40,853 nt of DNA from Hamadaea tsunoensis DSM 44101. Its GTDB lineage: Bacteria; Actinomycetota; Actinomycetes; Mycobacteriales; Micromonosporaceae. The stretch covers positions 1 through 40,853 of the forward strand of contig NZ_AUAX01000045.1 in NCBI RefSeq assembly GCF_000428945.1, read 5' to 3'. This document shows, one piece after another, positions 30,157 through 38,181 of the stretch. How positions within the stretch are numbered: position 1 is the stretch's first letter; each line of letters begins with the position of its first letter. Made by a program: the position numbers and the translations under genes. Below the pieces are notes generated by a model, which saw only the letters and a list, made by a program, of their open reading frames with translations, had not been told where the DNA came from and searched no databases.

Positions 30157-31383
30157 ATGTCCGACCACCGGCGGCTCGGCCGCGAACTCGAACTCTTCCA
30201 CTCCGACCCGCTCGTCGGCGCCGGCCTGCCGATCTGGCTGCCCGCCGGGGCCGCCGCGCGGCACGCGGTCGAGGAGTACATCCGCGAGGCCGAGCGTCTC
30301 GCCGGCTATCAGCACGTCTACTCGCCGCCCCTGGCCAAACGCGAGATGTACGCGCGCAGCGGGCATCTGGCGAAGTTCGGCGACGACATGTTCCCGCCGT
30401 TGTCCAGCGGCTCCGATATGGACGATCACGACGAGGGTGAGCCGCTGATGCTGCGGCCGAGCCTGTGCCCGCATCACGCCATGGTCTTCGCCAGCCGGGG
30501 CCGCTCCTACCGCGAACTGCCTCTGCGGATCGCCGAGATCGGCGGCATGTACCGGGCCGAGCGCTCCGGCGTCCTGGGCGGGCTGTCCCGCGTACGCGCG
30601 ATCTCGCTCAACGACGCGCACGTGTTCTGCCGGCCCGAGCAGGTCGGCGACGAGGTGGCCCTGGTACTGGGGATGATCCGCGAAGCCCAGTCCGTGCTGG
30701 GCTTCGCCGCCGACGGCTACCGCCTCTCGCTGCGCGGGGACTCGTTCCTCGGCGAGCCCGAGGTGTGGGACGAGGCCGAAGGGCTGCTCCGCGACGCGCT
30801 CGACGCCTGCGGCCTCGCCTTCGAGGAGGCGCCCGGCGAGGCGGCCTTCTACGGACCGAAGATCGACGTCCAGATCTCGGACGCGGCCGGGCGGCCGTTC
30901 ACCCTCGCCACCATCCAGGTCGACTTCGCGCAGCCGGAGCGGTTCGATCTCGCGTACACCGACAGTGACGGAGTCAAGCGGCGGCCGGTCATGGTGCATC
31001 GCAGCGTGATCGGGAGCCTGGAGCGGTTGTTCGCCCACCTGATCGAGGTCCACTCGGGAGCCTTCCCCGCGTGGTACGCCCCGGTGCAGCTCGCGGTGGC
31101 GCCGGTGGGCTCCGACCAGGCGTCGGTCGCGCACGCCTTCGCTTCCGGCGCCCTGCGCGCGGGGTTGCGGGTGGAGGTGGTGGAGGACGGATCGCTGGGA
31201 TCGCGTATCCGGGGGGCCGTGCAGCGGAAGATCCCCTACGTCGCGGTGATCGGGGCGCAGGAGGCGGCCGACGGCTCGGTGTCGTTGCGCCTGCGGGACG
31301 GGCGGTCGGTACCGGCCCAGCCGGCGGCCTCGGCGCTGTCCCACATCCTCGACGTGGTCGCCACCCGCTCCCTATCCCTCTGA
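30157..31383 (+). CDS. Threonyl-tRNA synthetase-like protein lacking N-terminal editing domains
   Basis: A 408-residue class II synthetase core; bacterial ThrRS is usually about 640-680. The TGS and editing (N2) domains are absent: the protein starts at the catalytic domain (ELELFHSDPLVGAGLPIWLPAG). Catalytic motifs are kept: motif 2 YRAERSG...LSRVR, zinc ligands Cys in RPSLCPHH, His in NDAHVFC and His in MVHRSVIGS, and motif 3 GSLERLFAHLIE. The C-terminal anticodon-binding domain is present (APVQLAVAPVGS). AAGGAG precedes the ATG. Without editing it cannot clear Ser-tRNA itself. It is probably a second, inducible or inhibitor-resistant enzyme, under the Thr attenuator. Confidence 0.88.
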   Translation: MSDHRRLGRELELFHSDPLVGAGLPIWLPAGAAARHAVEEYIREAERLAGYQHVYSPPLAKREMYARSGHLAKFGDDMFPPLSSGSDMDDHDEGEPLMLRPSLCPHHAMVFASRGRSYRELPLRIAEIGGMYRAERSGVLGGLSRVRAISLNDAHVFCRPEQVGDEVALVLGMIREAQSVLGFAADGYRLSLRGDSFLGEPEVWDEAEGLLRDALDACGLAFEEAPGEAAFYGPKIDVQISDAAGRPFTLATIQVDFAQPERFDLAYTDSDGVKRRPVMVHRSVIGSLERLFAHLIEVHSGAFPAWYAPVQLAVAPVGSDQASVAHAFASGALRAGLRVEVVEDGSLGSRIRGAVQRKIPYVAVIGAQEAADGSVSLRLRDGRSVPAQPAASALSHILDVVATRSLSL

Positions 31384-31385
31384 CC

Positions 31386-31477
31386 CCGCCTTTCCGACGA
31401 TCTTGCGCGAATGTCCGGACTTTTCGGGCATTCGCCGCGATTTTTGGGACATTCGCGCAAGATCGTCGGAAAGGCGG
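31386..31477. repeat. 70-bp palindrome family, intact copy with extended 31-bp arms
   Basis: Perfect arms 31386-31416 and 31447-31477 flank a 30-base centre. The inner 20 bases of each arm are the family sequence (ACGATCTTGCGCGAATGTCC); the outer 11 are local symmetry. The copy starts 3 bases after the ThrRS-like stop and ends 13 bases before the convergent HEFCHH gene stop, so it fills the gap. It should form a very stable stem in either transcript. Confidence 0.92.
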
Positions 31478-31489
31478 CTCGGGAGCGGG

Positions 31490-32194
31490 TCAGCGGGAGG
31501 AGAGGTAGCGGAGTCCTTTGCGGAGGTACGCGCGCGGGTTCGTGTCGACGTGGCTCGACCACGCCACGGGGTCGTCGCGCAGATGTGCGTGGTACGCCAG
31601 CCCGTACCCGAACATCGGCTCGGTCAGGTAGCCGAGCCGGGACGCCTGCCACCCGGACGATCCGGCGCCGAACTGCAGGGCCGCGTTGGCCGCGAAGATG
31701 CCGAAGCCGAAGAAGATCGTCGCGAGATCCGTCAGCGGCTCGTGGTCCCGGCGGTCGGGCGCGATCCGGCCCTCGCCGAGCAGCCGGTGGTGGCAGAACT
31801 CGTGCGCGATCGTGGCGACGAGGGCCATCGGCCGGGCGAGCTGGCGTATGTCGATGCTGATGACGCCGAGGCCGTTCTGGATCCGGTACTCGCCCGCGGC
31901 GCTGCGGCTCGTGCGGTACGCCCCTGGCAGCCCGGGCGCGGGGTCGTCCGGTTCGGACAGTTCCACCGCGAACGTGGTCGGGTCGACGCCCATGCGGCGC
32001 CGGACGAACTCGACGACCCGGCGCAGATCGTCGACCGAACCCGTGTACGTGCCCGGGAAGAAGTCATCGGTGGGCAGGATCAGCTGGCCCCGCAGGGCGG
32101 GTTCGCCGAATTCGCGTACCAGCCAGTCGAGGGACTCCTCGATCCAGACCTGCTCCTGCGGGCGTACCGGGCAGCGGGCCGGGAACAGCCTCAT
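31490..32194 (-). CDS. Predicted zinc-peptidase-like protein (HEFCHH motif)
   Basis: A 234-residue protein of no family I can name. The ATG at 32194 overlaps the stop of the upstream lactonase gene (ATGA). HEFCHH at 131-136, in ATIAHEFCHHRLLGEG, fits the HExxH zinc-protease site, with possible third ligands among the later Asp/Glu residues (DRRDHEPLTDLATIFFGFGIF). A hydrophobic stretch follows this motif (about 153-170) and may be part of the fold. No signal peptide. Activity is predicted from one motif only. Confidence 0.72.
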   Translation of the reverse strand: MRLFPARCPVRPQEQVWIEESLDWLVREFGEPALRGQLILPTDDFFPGTYTGSVDDLRRVVEFVRRRMGVDPTTFAVELSEPDDPAPGLPGAYRTSRSAAGEYRIQNGLGVISIDIRQLARPMALVATIAHEFCHHRLLGEGRIAPDRRDHEPLTDLATIFFGFGIFAANAALQFGAGSSGWQASRLGYLTEPMFGYGLAYHAHLRDDPVAWSSHVDTNPRAYLRKGLRYLSSR

Positions 32195-33201
32195 GACAGC
32201 GCGGGCAGGATGCACGCCGCGCCGGGCACCTCCGCCACGACCGCCGGCGACCGCGGGATTCCGGTCGCCGGGTCGATCCGCAGGGCGGTCACGGTGTTCG
32301 AGTCCTGGTTCGCGACGTAGACGAAGTCACCGACGATCTCGAAGTGCCGGGGCCACGCGCCGCCGGTCGGGACGTCGGCCAGCGGGGTCAGCGTCTCCCC
32401 GGTCACGGCGAACACCGTGAGGCAGTCGGCGCCCCGGTTTCCCATGTAGACGAACCGGCCGTCGGCCGAGCACCGGATGTGGCTGGGATAGTTCGTCTCC
32501 ACCGCCGTCACCGTCCCCGGTACGCTGCCCAGCTCGGACAGCCCGCCGGGCCTGACCCGGCAGACGCGTACGCTGGAATCGAGCTCGCCGGCGACGTAGG
32601 CGAGACCGTTCGACGGGTGGAAGGCGATGTGCCGCGGGCCGCAGCCGGGCGTGAGCGGGCTGGCGCCGAGCGGCTGGACGGCGCCGTCGGAGCTCAGCGC
32701 GTACTCGTGGACGGTGTCGGAGCCGAGGTCGCTGACGAAGAAGGAGCCGCGCTCGGGCCGGTACGCGATCTGGTGCGCGTGCGGGCCGGCCTGCCGCTCC
32801 GGGTGGGGGCCGCTGCCGCGCAGGGTGAGCAGGTCGCGGCGGGCGGCCAGGGAGCCGTCGGCGGCGATCGGGTGCACCGAGACGCTGCCGCTGGTGTAGT
32901 TGGCGATGATCAGGAATGATCCACTGGGGTCGACCACGAGATGGCACGGGTCCACGCCGCCGGTCCACTCCTCGCCCAGCGCCACCAGCCCCGTCTCGGT
33001 ACGCGCGAACGCCAGCGCGCCCCCTGTGGACTCGCTCACGGCGTAGAGGCGGTCGCCGGCGGGATTCCACGCGAGGAACGAGGGATCGACTGCCGTCGTC
33101 CTCGTGAACGTCTCGACGAGCGCGCCGGTGATCGGGTCTGCATCGAAGACGGCGATTCCCTCGCCGGGTTCGGACGTGTAGCCGCCCACGTAGATCAGCA
33201 T
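32191..33201 (-). CDS. Lactonase family seven-bladed beta-propeller (6-phosphogluconolactonase Pgl-like)
   Basis: A 336-residue cytosolic beta-propeller. It starts LIYVGGYTSEPGEGIAVF and repeats the blade pattern: PSFLAWNPAGDRLYAVSE, DPCHLVVDPSGSFLIIANY, GPHPERQAGPHAHQIAYRP, GCGPRHIAFHPSNGLAYVAG and WPRHFEIVGDFVYVANQ. The signature GPHAHQ and the HIxFHP strands mark the Pgl/YbhE family, which hydrolyses 6-phosphogluconolactone. No other pentose-phosphate gene is near. It overlaps the HEFCHH gene by 4 bases, and the MmyB-type regulator is 9 bases upstream, so the three may form one transcript. Confidence 0.9.
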   Translation of the reverse strand: MLIYVGGYTSEPGEGIAVFDADPITGALVETFTRTTAVDPSFLAWNPAGDRLYAVSESTGGALAFARTETGLVALGEEWTGGVDPCHLVVDPSGSFLIIANYTSGSVSVHPIAADGSLAARRDLLTLRGSGPHPERQAGPHAHQIAYRPERGSFFVSDLGSDTVHEYALSSDGAVQPLGASPLTPGCGPRHIAFHPSNGLAYVAGELDSSVRVCRVRPGGLSELGSVPGTVTAVETNYPSHIRCSADGRFVYMGNRGADCLTVFAVTGETLTPLADVPTGGAWPRHFEIVGDFVYVANQDSNTVTALRIDPATGIPRSPAVVAEVPGAACILPALS

Positions 33202-33210
33202 GCGGCCAGC

Positions 33211-34047
33211 TTAGTGGGCGACGGTGTCCGGCGCCGTGGCGGTCCAGCTGGCCAGCAGGCCGAGCCGCTCCGCGCTCGCCGATCCGGCCGCCGCCGTGAA
33301 CACCACCAGCATCTGCTCCGCGTCGCCCGCCGGTGCGAGCGTCTCGTAGGCCAGGTCGAGGTCGCCGACGATCGGATGCCGTAGGAGCTTGCGCCCGAAC
33401 GTCTTCTCCTTGACCTCGTGGCGCGCCCACAGCTCGCGGAAGAGATCATCCTTCATGGACAGCTCGCCGACGAGCGCCGCGAGCTGCGGATCGTCCGGCC
33501 TGCGCCCCGCCGACAGCCGCAGGACCGCGACCGTCTCGGCCGCGACCCGCGGCCACTCGCGGTAGAACCCGCGCGCCGCCGGGTCGAGGAACGCCTGGTA
33601 GGCGGCGTTGCGCCGGGTCCACGTCGAGAAACCCAGCACCGCGTCCGCGAGATCGTTCCAGGCCAGCACGTCCATCCGGTGCCCGAGCACGAAGGCCGGC
33701 GCGTGCGTCATCAGCTCCACGACCCTGTGCAGACCTTGGCGTACGCGTTGCGGGCCGGCCTTGATCCGAGGACTCTTCACCGGGCGTACCAGGTTGCGCA
33801 GGTGGGCCCGTTCGGTGTCGTCCAGCCGCAGGGCTCTCGCGATCGCGTCCAGGACCGCGTCCGACGCGCTGGGGCTGCGGCCCTGCTCCAGGCGTACGTA
33901 GTAGTCGACGCTGACCCCGGCGAGCTGCGCGACCTCCTCCCGCCGCAGTCCCGGTACGCGTCGCCGGCCGTATTCGGGCAGCCCCGCCTCGGCCGGGTTC
34001 AACCGGGCGCGGCGCGTACGCAAGAACTCTCCGATTTCCTGATCCAC
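33211..34047 (-). CDS. XRE-family regulator with MmyB-like ligand-binding domain
   Basis: A 278-residue transcription factor. The N-terminal helix-turn-helix reads IGEFLRTRRARLNPAEAGLP, RVPGLRREEVAQLAGVSVDYYVRLEQGRSP. The C-terminal MmyB domain (about 105-260) carries FVLGHRMDVLAWNDLADAVLGF and the REWPRVAAETVAVLR segment. Such regulators in actinomycetes usually sit divergent from a single SDR gene and bind fatty acids or related ligands. That is the layout here. An inverted repeat in the shared gap is the likely operator. Confidence 0.92.
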   Translation of the reverse strand: MDQEIGEFLRTRRARLNPAEAGLPEYGRRRVPGLRREEVAQLAGVSVDYYVRLEQGRSPSASDAVLDAIARALRLDDTERAHLRNLVRPVKSPRIKAGPQRVRQGLHRVVELMTHAPAFVLGHRMDVLAWNDLADAVLGFSTWTRRNAAYQAFLDPAARGFYREWPRVAAETVAVLRLSAGRRPDDPQLAALVGELSMKDDLFRELWARHEVKEKTFGRKLLRHPIVGDLDLAYETLAPAGDAEQMLVVFTAAAGSASAERLGLLASWTATAPDTVAH

Positions 34048-34080
34048 CTGATCAGTGTGCCCGGTCGCCCGCGGCTGAAC

Positions 34081-34093
34081 CTGGTACTGCCAG
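34081..34093. promoter_or_regulatory. Inverted repeat between the MmyB regulator and the SDR
   Basis: CTGG-TACTG-CCAG is a perfect short inverted repeat in the 102-base gap between the two divergent starts. Location and symmetry suggest the binding site of the neighbouring regulator. A CCTAGGTTG stretch follows and may hold the SDR -10. Confidence 0.5.
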
Positions 34094-34149
34094 ACCTAGG
34101 TTGAGTTCGGCCCTGGGTACACCCTGGGAACCGGCAGATGCTTCTCGGC

Positions 34150-34914
34150 ATGACGAACTACGAGAACCTCAGCGGCCGCGTCGCGGTCGTCACCGGCGCG
34201 GCGAGCGGCATGGGTGCCGCCACGGCCGACCTGCTCGGCGCCGCGGGCGCGAACGTCGTGCTGCTGGCGCGCCGGGCCGCGGTCATCGCCGAGCGGGCCG
34301 AGAAGATCGTGGCGGACGGCGGCCGGGCGCTGGCCGTGGCCACCGACGTCACCTCGCCCGAGGCGGTCGCGTCCGCCGCCGAGCGGATCCGCGCCGAGTT
34401 CGGCCGGGTCGACCTGGTGGTCAACAGCGCCGGGGTCATGCTGCCCAACCCGATCGAGGACGGCCGGTCCGACGAGTGGCAGCGGATGATCGACACCAAC
34501 TTCACCGGCGTCCTCAACGTGATCCGGGCTTTCACGCCCGACCTGCTCGCGGCAGCGGCCGACGGGAAGCCGGCCGATCTGGTGAACATCTCGTCGATCG
34601 GGGCGCACGTCGCCTTCCCCACGTTCGCCGTCTACGGCGCCACCAAGGCGGCGCTGACGCACCTGTCGGCCACTCTGCGGACGGAGCTGGGGCCGCGCGG
34701 CGTACGCGTGACGAACCTGGAGCCGGGGCTCACGGACACGGAGCTGTCCGACCACATCTCGAACCCGGAGATCTCCGGAATGGTGGGGCAGATGTTCGAC
34801 GCGCTCGGCGGCCTGTCGGCGGCGGAGATCGCGGACCTGGTCGGCTACATCGTCAGCCGCCCGAAGCACGTCAACCTCCGCCAGGTCATCGTCCTCCCGA
34901 CGGCGCAGGCCTAG
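34150..34914 (+). CDS. Short-chain dehydrogenase/reductase (SDR)
   Basis: A 254-residue classical SDR. The cofactor motif TGAASGMG (about 15-22) follows VAVVTG. D in VATDVTS, the NSAG motif, the catalytic Ser in NISSIGA and the active-site YGATK (Y-x3-K) are all present. The ATG at 34150 gives the usual short lead before the glycine motif; an alternative ATG at 34138 would add four residues and cannot be excluded. The substrate is not predictable. It is probably repressed or activated by the divergent MmyB-type regulator. Confidence 0.9.
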   Translation: MTNYENLSGRVAVVTGAASGMGAATADLLGAAGANVVLLARRAAVIAERAEKIVADGGRALAVATDVTSPEAVASAAERIRAEFGRVDLVVNSAGVMLPNPIEDGRSDEWQRMIDTNFTGVLNVIRAFTPDLLAAAADGKPADLVNISSIGAHVAFPTFAVYGATKAALTHLSATLRTELGPRGVRVTNLEPGLTDTELSDHISNPEISGMVGQMFDALGGLSAAEIADLVGYIVSRPKHVNLRQVIVLPTAQA

Positions 34915-34955
34915 TGAGTGGCCGACGACAGCAGGTCCCGCTCACGCCGGGCCGC

Positions 34956-35071
34956 GTGAGGCGGAAAGCCGTGACCCGCGGTGTTCGGCAGTGCAAGATC
35001 TGCAAGCGCTTGCGCTTGAGGATCTCTGCGCTGACGGGCACCGCATAAGGGGTCGCGGCTTTCCGCCTCAC
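34956..35071. terminator. Long bidirectional hairpin between convergent genes
   Basis: Arms 34956-34977 and 35050-35071 are 22 bases with one mismatch (GTGAGGCGGAAAGCCG core). The interior also pairs in part (GCAAGATC with GATCTCTGC; AAGCGC with GCGCTT). It fills the gap between the SDR and the chitinase gene and resembles the other gap palindromes in size and placement, but is unrelated in sequence. Confidence 0.7.
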
Positions 35072-35088
35072 CCGGCAACTCGGCCTAA

Positions 35089-36483
35089 CTACCCTTGGTA
35101 CTTCGCGATGACTCGGGTGAAGTCCCAGGCGTTCTGGCCGATGCCGCTGCACGTGTCGTCGTTCGGGTAGCCGCCGCCGGCGCAGGGCCGGTCGCGGTTG
35201 GCCGACCAGAACGTGAAGCGGGCGAGGTGGTGCTGCTGCGCGTACGCGAGCATGGTGTTGAAATCGGCGACCGTGACGGTCTCGTTGGCGTCGGTGATCC
35301 CGTTCATCGACGAGATTCCGGAGTGCCGGTACGCCTGGTCGTCGGTGTAGCCGTAGCCGTTCTTGACGGCGTTCTTGAGGCCCTCGGCGGCCTGGACCGT
35401 CAGCGAGCCCATGTTCTGGCCGGCCGCGCCGAAGTCGAACGGCATGATGGTCCAGCCGTCGACGGTCAGGCCGGACGCGTGCGCCCTGTTGATCATCGAC
35501 GTGTCCGGGCCGGTGCGGTCGCTCGGGAAGGTCACGTACACCGTCAGGTTGGGGTTGTTGGTCTTCACGGTCTTCAGCGCGTCGATCGTGCGCTGCTGGA
35601 GCGTGGCGTTGTTGTAGACCGTGCCCTCGATGTCGATGTCGATCGCCTTGAGCGAGTACGCGTTGATCACCTGCTGGTACGCGCTCGCCAGCGCCGAGGC
35701 GCTGCTGCACGTCTGTTCCAGCCACGGTCCGCTGGCGCCGCCGAAGCTGATGGCGACGTCACCGCCGGCGCCCCGGATGTTGTTGATCGTGGTCTGGTCG
35801 GCGCCGCCGGTGAGCGGCCGGGAACCGTCCCACAGCGGCGTACAGGCGCCGTTGGACAGCATGAACGCCATCGTGAACCACTTGACCCCGGTGGCGGTCA
35901 TGATCGTGCGGGGGTCGGGCAGGTTGCCCCAGCCCAGGTACGCGTACGGAGCCGCACCCATGGCCGGGTTGCCGGTCGGCGGCGGGGTGGTGGTGCCACC
36001 CGGCAGGGTCCACTGCTGGTTGGCGCTGCCGGCGCAGTCCCAGATCTGCAGCCGCGTCCCGTCGGCCGAGCTGGGCCCGGTCGCGTCGAGGCAGCGGCCG
36101 GAGCCGGTGTTGACGAGCTGCGTACCCGACTGGGTCCATTTCTGGGCGTTGGTGCCGTTGCAGTCCCAGAGCTGGATCTTCGTGCCGTTGGCCGTGCCCG
36201 CGCTGGTCACGTCCATGCACTTGCCGAGCGCCCGGAGCGTGCCGTCCGTGCCGGTGGTCCACGACTGGGCGGCGGTCCCGTTGCAGGTGTACAGCTGGAT
36301 GGCGGTGCCGTTGGCGGTGCTCGCCGCGGCGACGTCCACGCACTTGCCGCCGTAGCCGGTGATGGCTCCGGTGGCGGCGGACGCCGGGGTGGCCACCGTG
36401 AGCAGCGCGCCGGCCATGGCGACCGCGAGCACGGGTAAGGCCACCCGCCGGCGGATACGGGCCGCCGGTAGTTTGTCGTTCAT
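35089..36483 (-). CDS. Secreted GH18 chitinase with N-terminal ricin-type (CBM13) module
   Basis: A 464-residue exported hydrolase. The signal peptide spans about 1-36 (ends ATPASAA). A ricin-B-type trefoil (about 37-160) shows three repeats of the KCxD...GTxxQLxxCNG...QxW type. A TTPPPTG linker leads to a GH18 domain starting YAYLGWGN, with the catalytic DxDxE as DIDIE (D282, D284, E286). It cleaves beta-1,4-GlcNAc polymers, with the trefoil holding the substrate. The ATG at 36483 starts a normal leader. Three 35-bp repeats lie upstream, and the ROK regulator diverges from it. Confidence 0.92.
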   Translation of the reverse strand: MNDKLPAARIRRRVALPVLAVAMAGALLTVATPASAATGAITGYGGKCVDVAAASTANGTAIQLYTCNGTAAQSWTTGTDGTLRALGKCMDVTSAGTANGTKIQLWDCNGTNAQKWTQSGTQLVNTGSGRCLDATGPSSADGTRLQIWDCAGSANQQWTLPGGTTTPPPTGNPAMGAAPYAYLGWGNLPDPRTIMTATGVKWFTMAFMLSNGACTPLWDGSRPLTGGADQTTINNIRGAGGDVAISFGGASGPWLEQTCSSASALASAYQQVINAYSLKAIDIDIEGTVYNNATLQQRTIDALKTVKTNNPNLTVYVTFPSDRTGPDTSMINRAHASGLTVDGWTIMPFDFGAAGQNMGSLTVQAAEGLKNAVKNGYGYTDDQAYRHSGISSMNGITDANETVTVADFNTMLAYAQQHHLARFTFWSANRDRPCAGGGYPNDDTCSGIGQNAWDFTRVIAKYQG

Positions 36484-36525
36484 GAGGATGCTCCCAGGGG
36501 GCGGTGTGGGGGAAACCGATTTCGA

Positions 36526-36630
36526 TGAGCGCTCGCGCGAAGAGCGGGAGTGCGGTCGGTTGAGCGCTCGCGCGAAGAGCGGGAGTGCGGTCGGTTGAGC
36601 ACTCGCGCGAAGAGCGGGAGTGCGGTCGGT
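36526..36630. repeat. Three tandem 35-bp repeats in the chitinase/ROK intergenic region
   Basis: Units at 36526-36560, 36561-36595 and 36596-36630 are identical except for one base in the third. Each holds GCTCGCGCGAAGAGC. They start 43 bases upstream of the chitinase ATG, so they are in its leader or promoter. The 334-base gap 36484-36817 otherwise holds only the AT-rich operator below. Confidence 0.93.
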
Positions 36631-36739
36631 CGCTCGACGGGCCGGCCGGGCAGTGCCGGTACGCGAGCGAGGGTGCAACTTCGCGGGGAGCCTGGCCCGC
36701 CGGGCGAGGTGACCGTCGGCAGAACATCCACGCGCCTCT

Positions 36740-36774
36740 ACTTCGAGACTTATTTCATACCATAAACTCGAAGT
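36740..36774. promoter_or_regulatory. AT-rich operator candidate upstream of the ROK gene
   Basis: ACTTCGAG (36740-36747) and CTCGAAGT (36767-36774) are perfect inverted arms. The 19-base interior is AT-rich and itself roughly symmetric (TTAT...ATAA). It is 44 bases from the ROK ATG and stands out in a GC-rich background. ROK regulators bind such sites, so auto- and chitinase regulation is plausible. Confidence 0.55.
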
Positions 36775-36817
36775 GTTCGGGCATCCTGATCTTCCAGGGC
36801 TGGTAAGGAGTGCGCAC

Positions 36818-38074
36818 ATGGTGGCAAGACGCGCGACGGTGAGGGACATGCGCCGGTCCAATCGCGCCGTGCTGCTCTCGAAGATCTACCTCGACGGCCC
36901 GCTGAGCAGGCACGAGCTGACCCAGCTGACGGCCCTCTCGCCGGCCAGCGTCAGTACGCTCGTCGCGGAGTTCCTCGACGAGGGCATCGTCGAGGAGGCC
37001 GGCTCGGTCGAGTCCGACGGCGGGCGGCCGCGCGTACTGCTGCAGGTGGCGCCGACCTTCGGGCACGTCATCGGGGTGGACGTCGGCGAGACCCGGGTGA
37101 CCGTCGAGCTGTTCGACATGTCGATGGCCGCGCTCGCCAAGGCCGACTACCCGATCGAGCGAGCCTCACTGGCCCCGCAGACCACGGTCAAGCACATCCT
37201 CGACGGCATCGCGGCGGTCTCCGCCCAGGCCGGCGTCGACCCCGGCGACATCCTCGGCGTGGGCGTCGCCGTCTCCGGCGTCGTGGACTCCGGCGACGAC
37301 GGTCTCGTCCACGCGCAGACGCTGGGCTGGGACGGCGTACCGCTGCGGTCGATGCTGCGGGCCGGCACCGACATCCCGATCCACATCGACAACGGCGCCA
37401 AGACGCTCGGCCAGGCCGAGATGTGGTTCGGCGCCGGCCGGGGCGTCCAGCACGCCGTCATCGCGCTCGTCGGCTCCGGCGTCGGCGCGGCCGTCGTCGC
37501 GGGCGGTGCCAGCTACCGCGGCTCGCGGAGCTCCGCCGGCGAATGGGGGCACACGACGATCGCGTACGGCGGCCGCCAATGCCGTTGCGGTGCCAAGGGG
37601 TGCCTGGAGGCGTACGTCGGCGCCGAGGGGATCCTGGACCGCTTCCGGGACGCCAACTCCGGCCGGGTCGCCGAGGGCATCGACGAGGAGTCCGCGATCG
37701 GTGCGATCATCGCGGCCGCGGAGTCGTCGCGTACGGCGGAGAAGGTGCTGACCGAGACGGTGGGCTACCTGGGCGCGGGCATCGCCACGCTGGTGAATCT
37801 CTTCAACCCGGAGCGGATCGTGCTCGGCGGGTGGGCCGGGCTCGCGCTGGGCTCGCGCTGGCTGCCGGAGATCCGCGCGGCGGCGGGGGAGCACGCGCTG
37901 CGGCGGCCGTTCTCGCAGACCGAGATCACGCTCTGCCAGCTGGGCCCGGACGCGGTGGCGCTGGGCGCGGCGACCCTGCCGGTGGCGAAGCTGCTGTCCG
38001 ACGGCGGCGTCCGCGCCGCCCGCGGTGACCTCGACCCCGTCCGCGGCCCCCGCGTCCGCCTCATCACCGCATAA
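36818..38074 (+). CDS. ROK family transcriptional regulator
   Basis: A 418-residue repressor-type ROK protein. The N-terminal winged helix-turn-helix (NRAVLLSKIYLDGPLSRHELTQLTALSPASVSTLV) precedes a sugar-kinase-like domain: VIGVDVGETRV, then GSGVGAAVV and the zinc-binding CRCGAKGCLEAYVG. The full kinase Asp motif is replaced (IHIDNGAKTLGQAE), as in NagC/Mlc types. The ATG at 36818 has TAAGGAG 7 bases upstream, which decides it over the longer frame. Located between two secreted glycoside hydrolases, it probably senses a sugar such as GlcNAc. Confidence 0.9.
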   Translation: MVARRATVRDMRRSNRAVLLSKIYLDGPLSRHELTQLTALSPASVSTLVAEFLDEGIVEEAGSVESDGGRPRVLLQVAPTFGHVIGVDVGETRVTVELFDMSMAALAKADYPIERASLAPQTTVKHILDGIAAVSAQAGVDPGDILGVGVAVSGVVDSGDDGLVHAQTLGWDGVPLRSMLRAGTDIPIHIDNGAKTLGQAEMWFGAGRGVQHAVIALVGSGVGAAVVAGGASYRGSRSSAGEWGHTTIAYGGRQCRCGAKGCLEAYVGAEGILDRFRDANSGRVAEGIDEESAIGAIIAAAESSRTAEKVLTETVGYLGAGIATLVNLFNPERIVLGGWAGLALGSRWLPEIRAAAGEHALRRPFSQTEITLCQLGPDAVALGAATLPVAKLLSDGGVRAARGDLDPVRGPRVRLITA

Positions 38075-38098
38075 CCCCAGCGCGGCCCCCTCCTAGCG

Positions 38099-38168
38099 AC
38101 GATCTTGCGCGAATGTCCGGGCATTCCGGGCGTACGCCGCAGAATGCGGGACATTAGCGCAAGATCGT
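38099..38168. repeat. 70-bp palindrome family, intact copy
   Basis: The left arm 38099-38118 is the exact family sequence; the right arm 38149-38168 differs by one base (ACATTAGCGC). The centre is 30 bases and partly symmetric (GCATTC with GAATGC). It lies between the convergent ROK and GH30 genes, 24 bases after one stop and 13 before the other. Confidence 0.92.
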
Positions 38169-38181
38169 CGGGATCAGGGTG

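Noticed and set aside
36526-36630. CRISPR array
   Set aside because: The three 35-bp units are directly adjacent with no spacers, and no cas gene is in the window.
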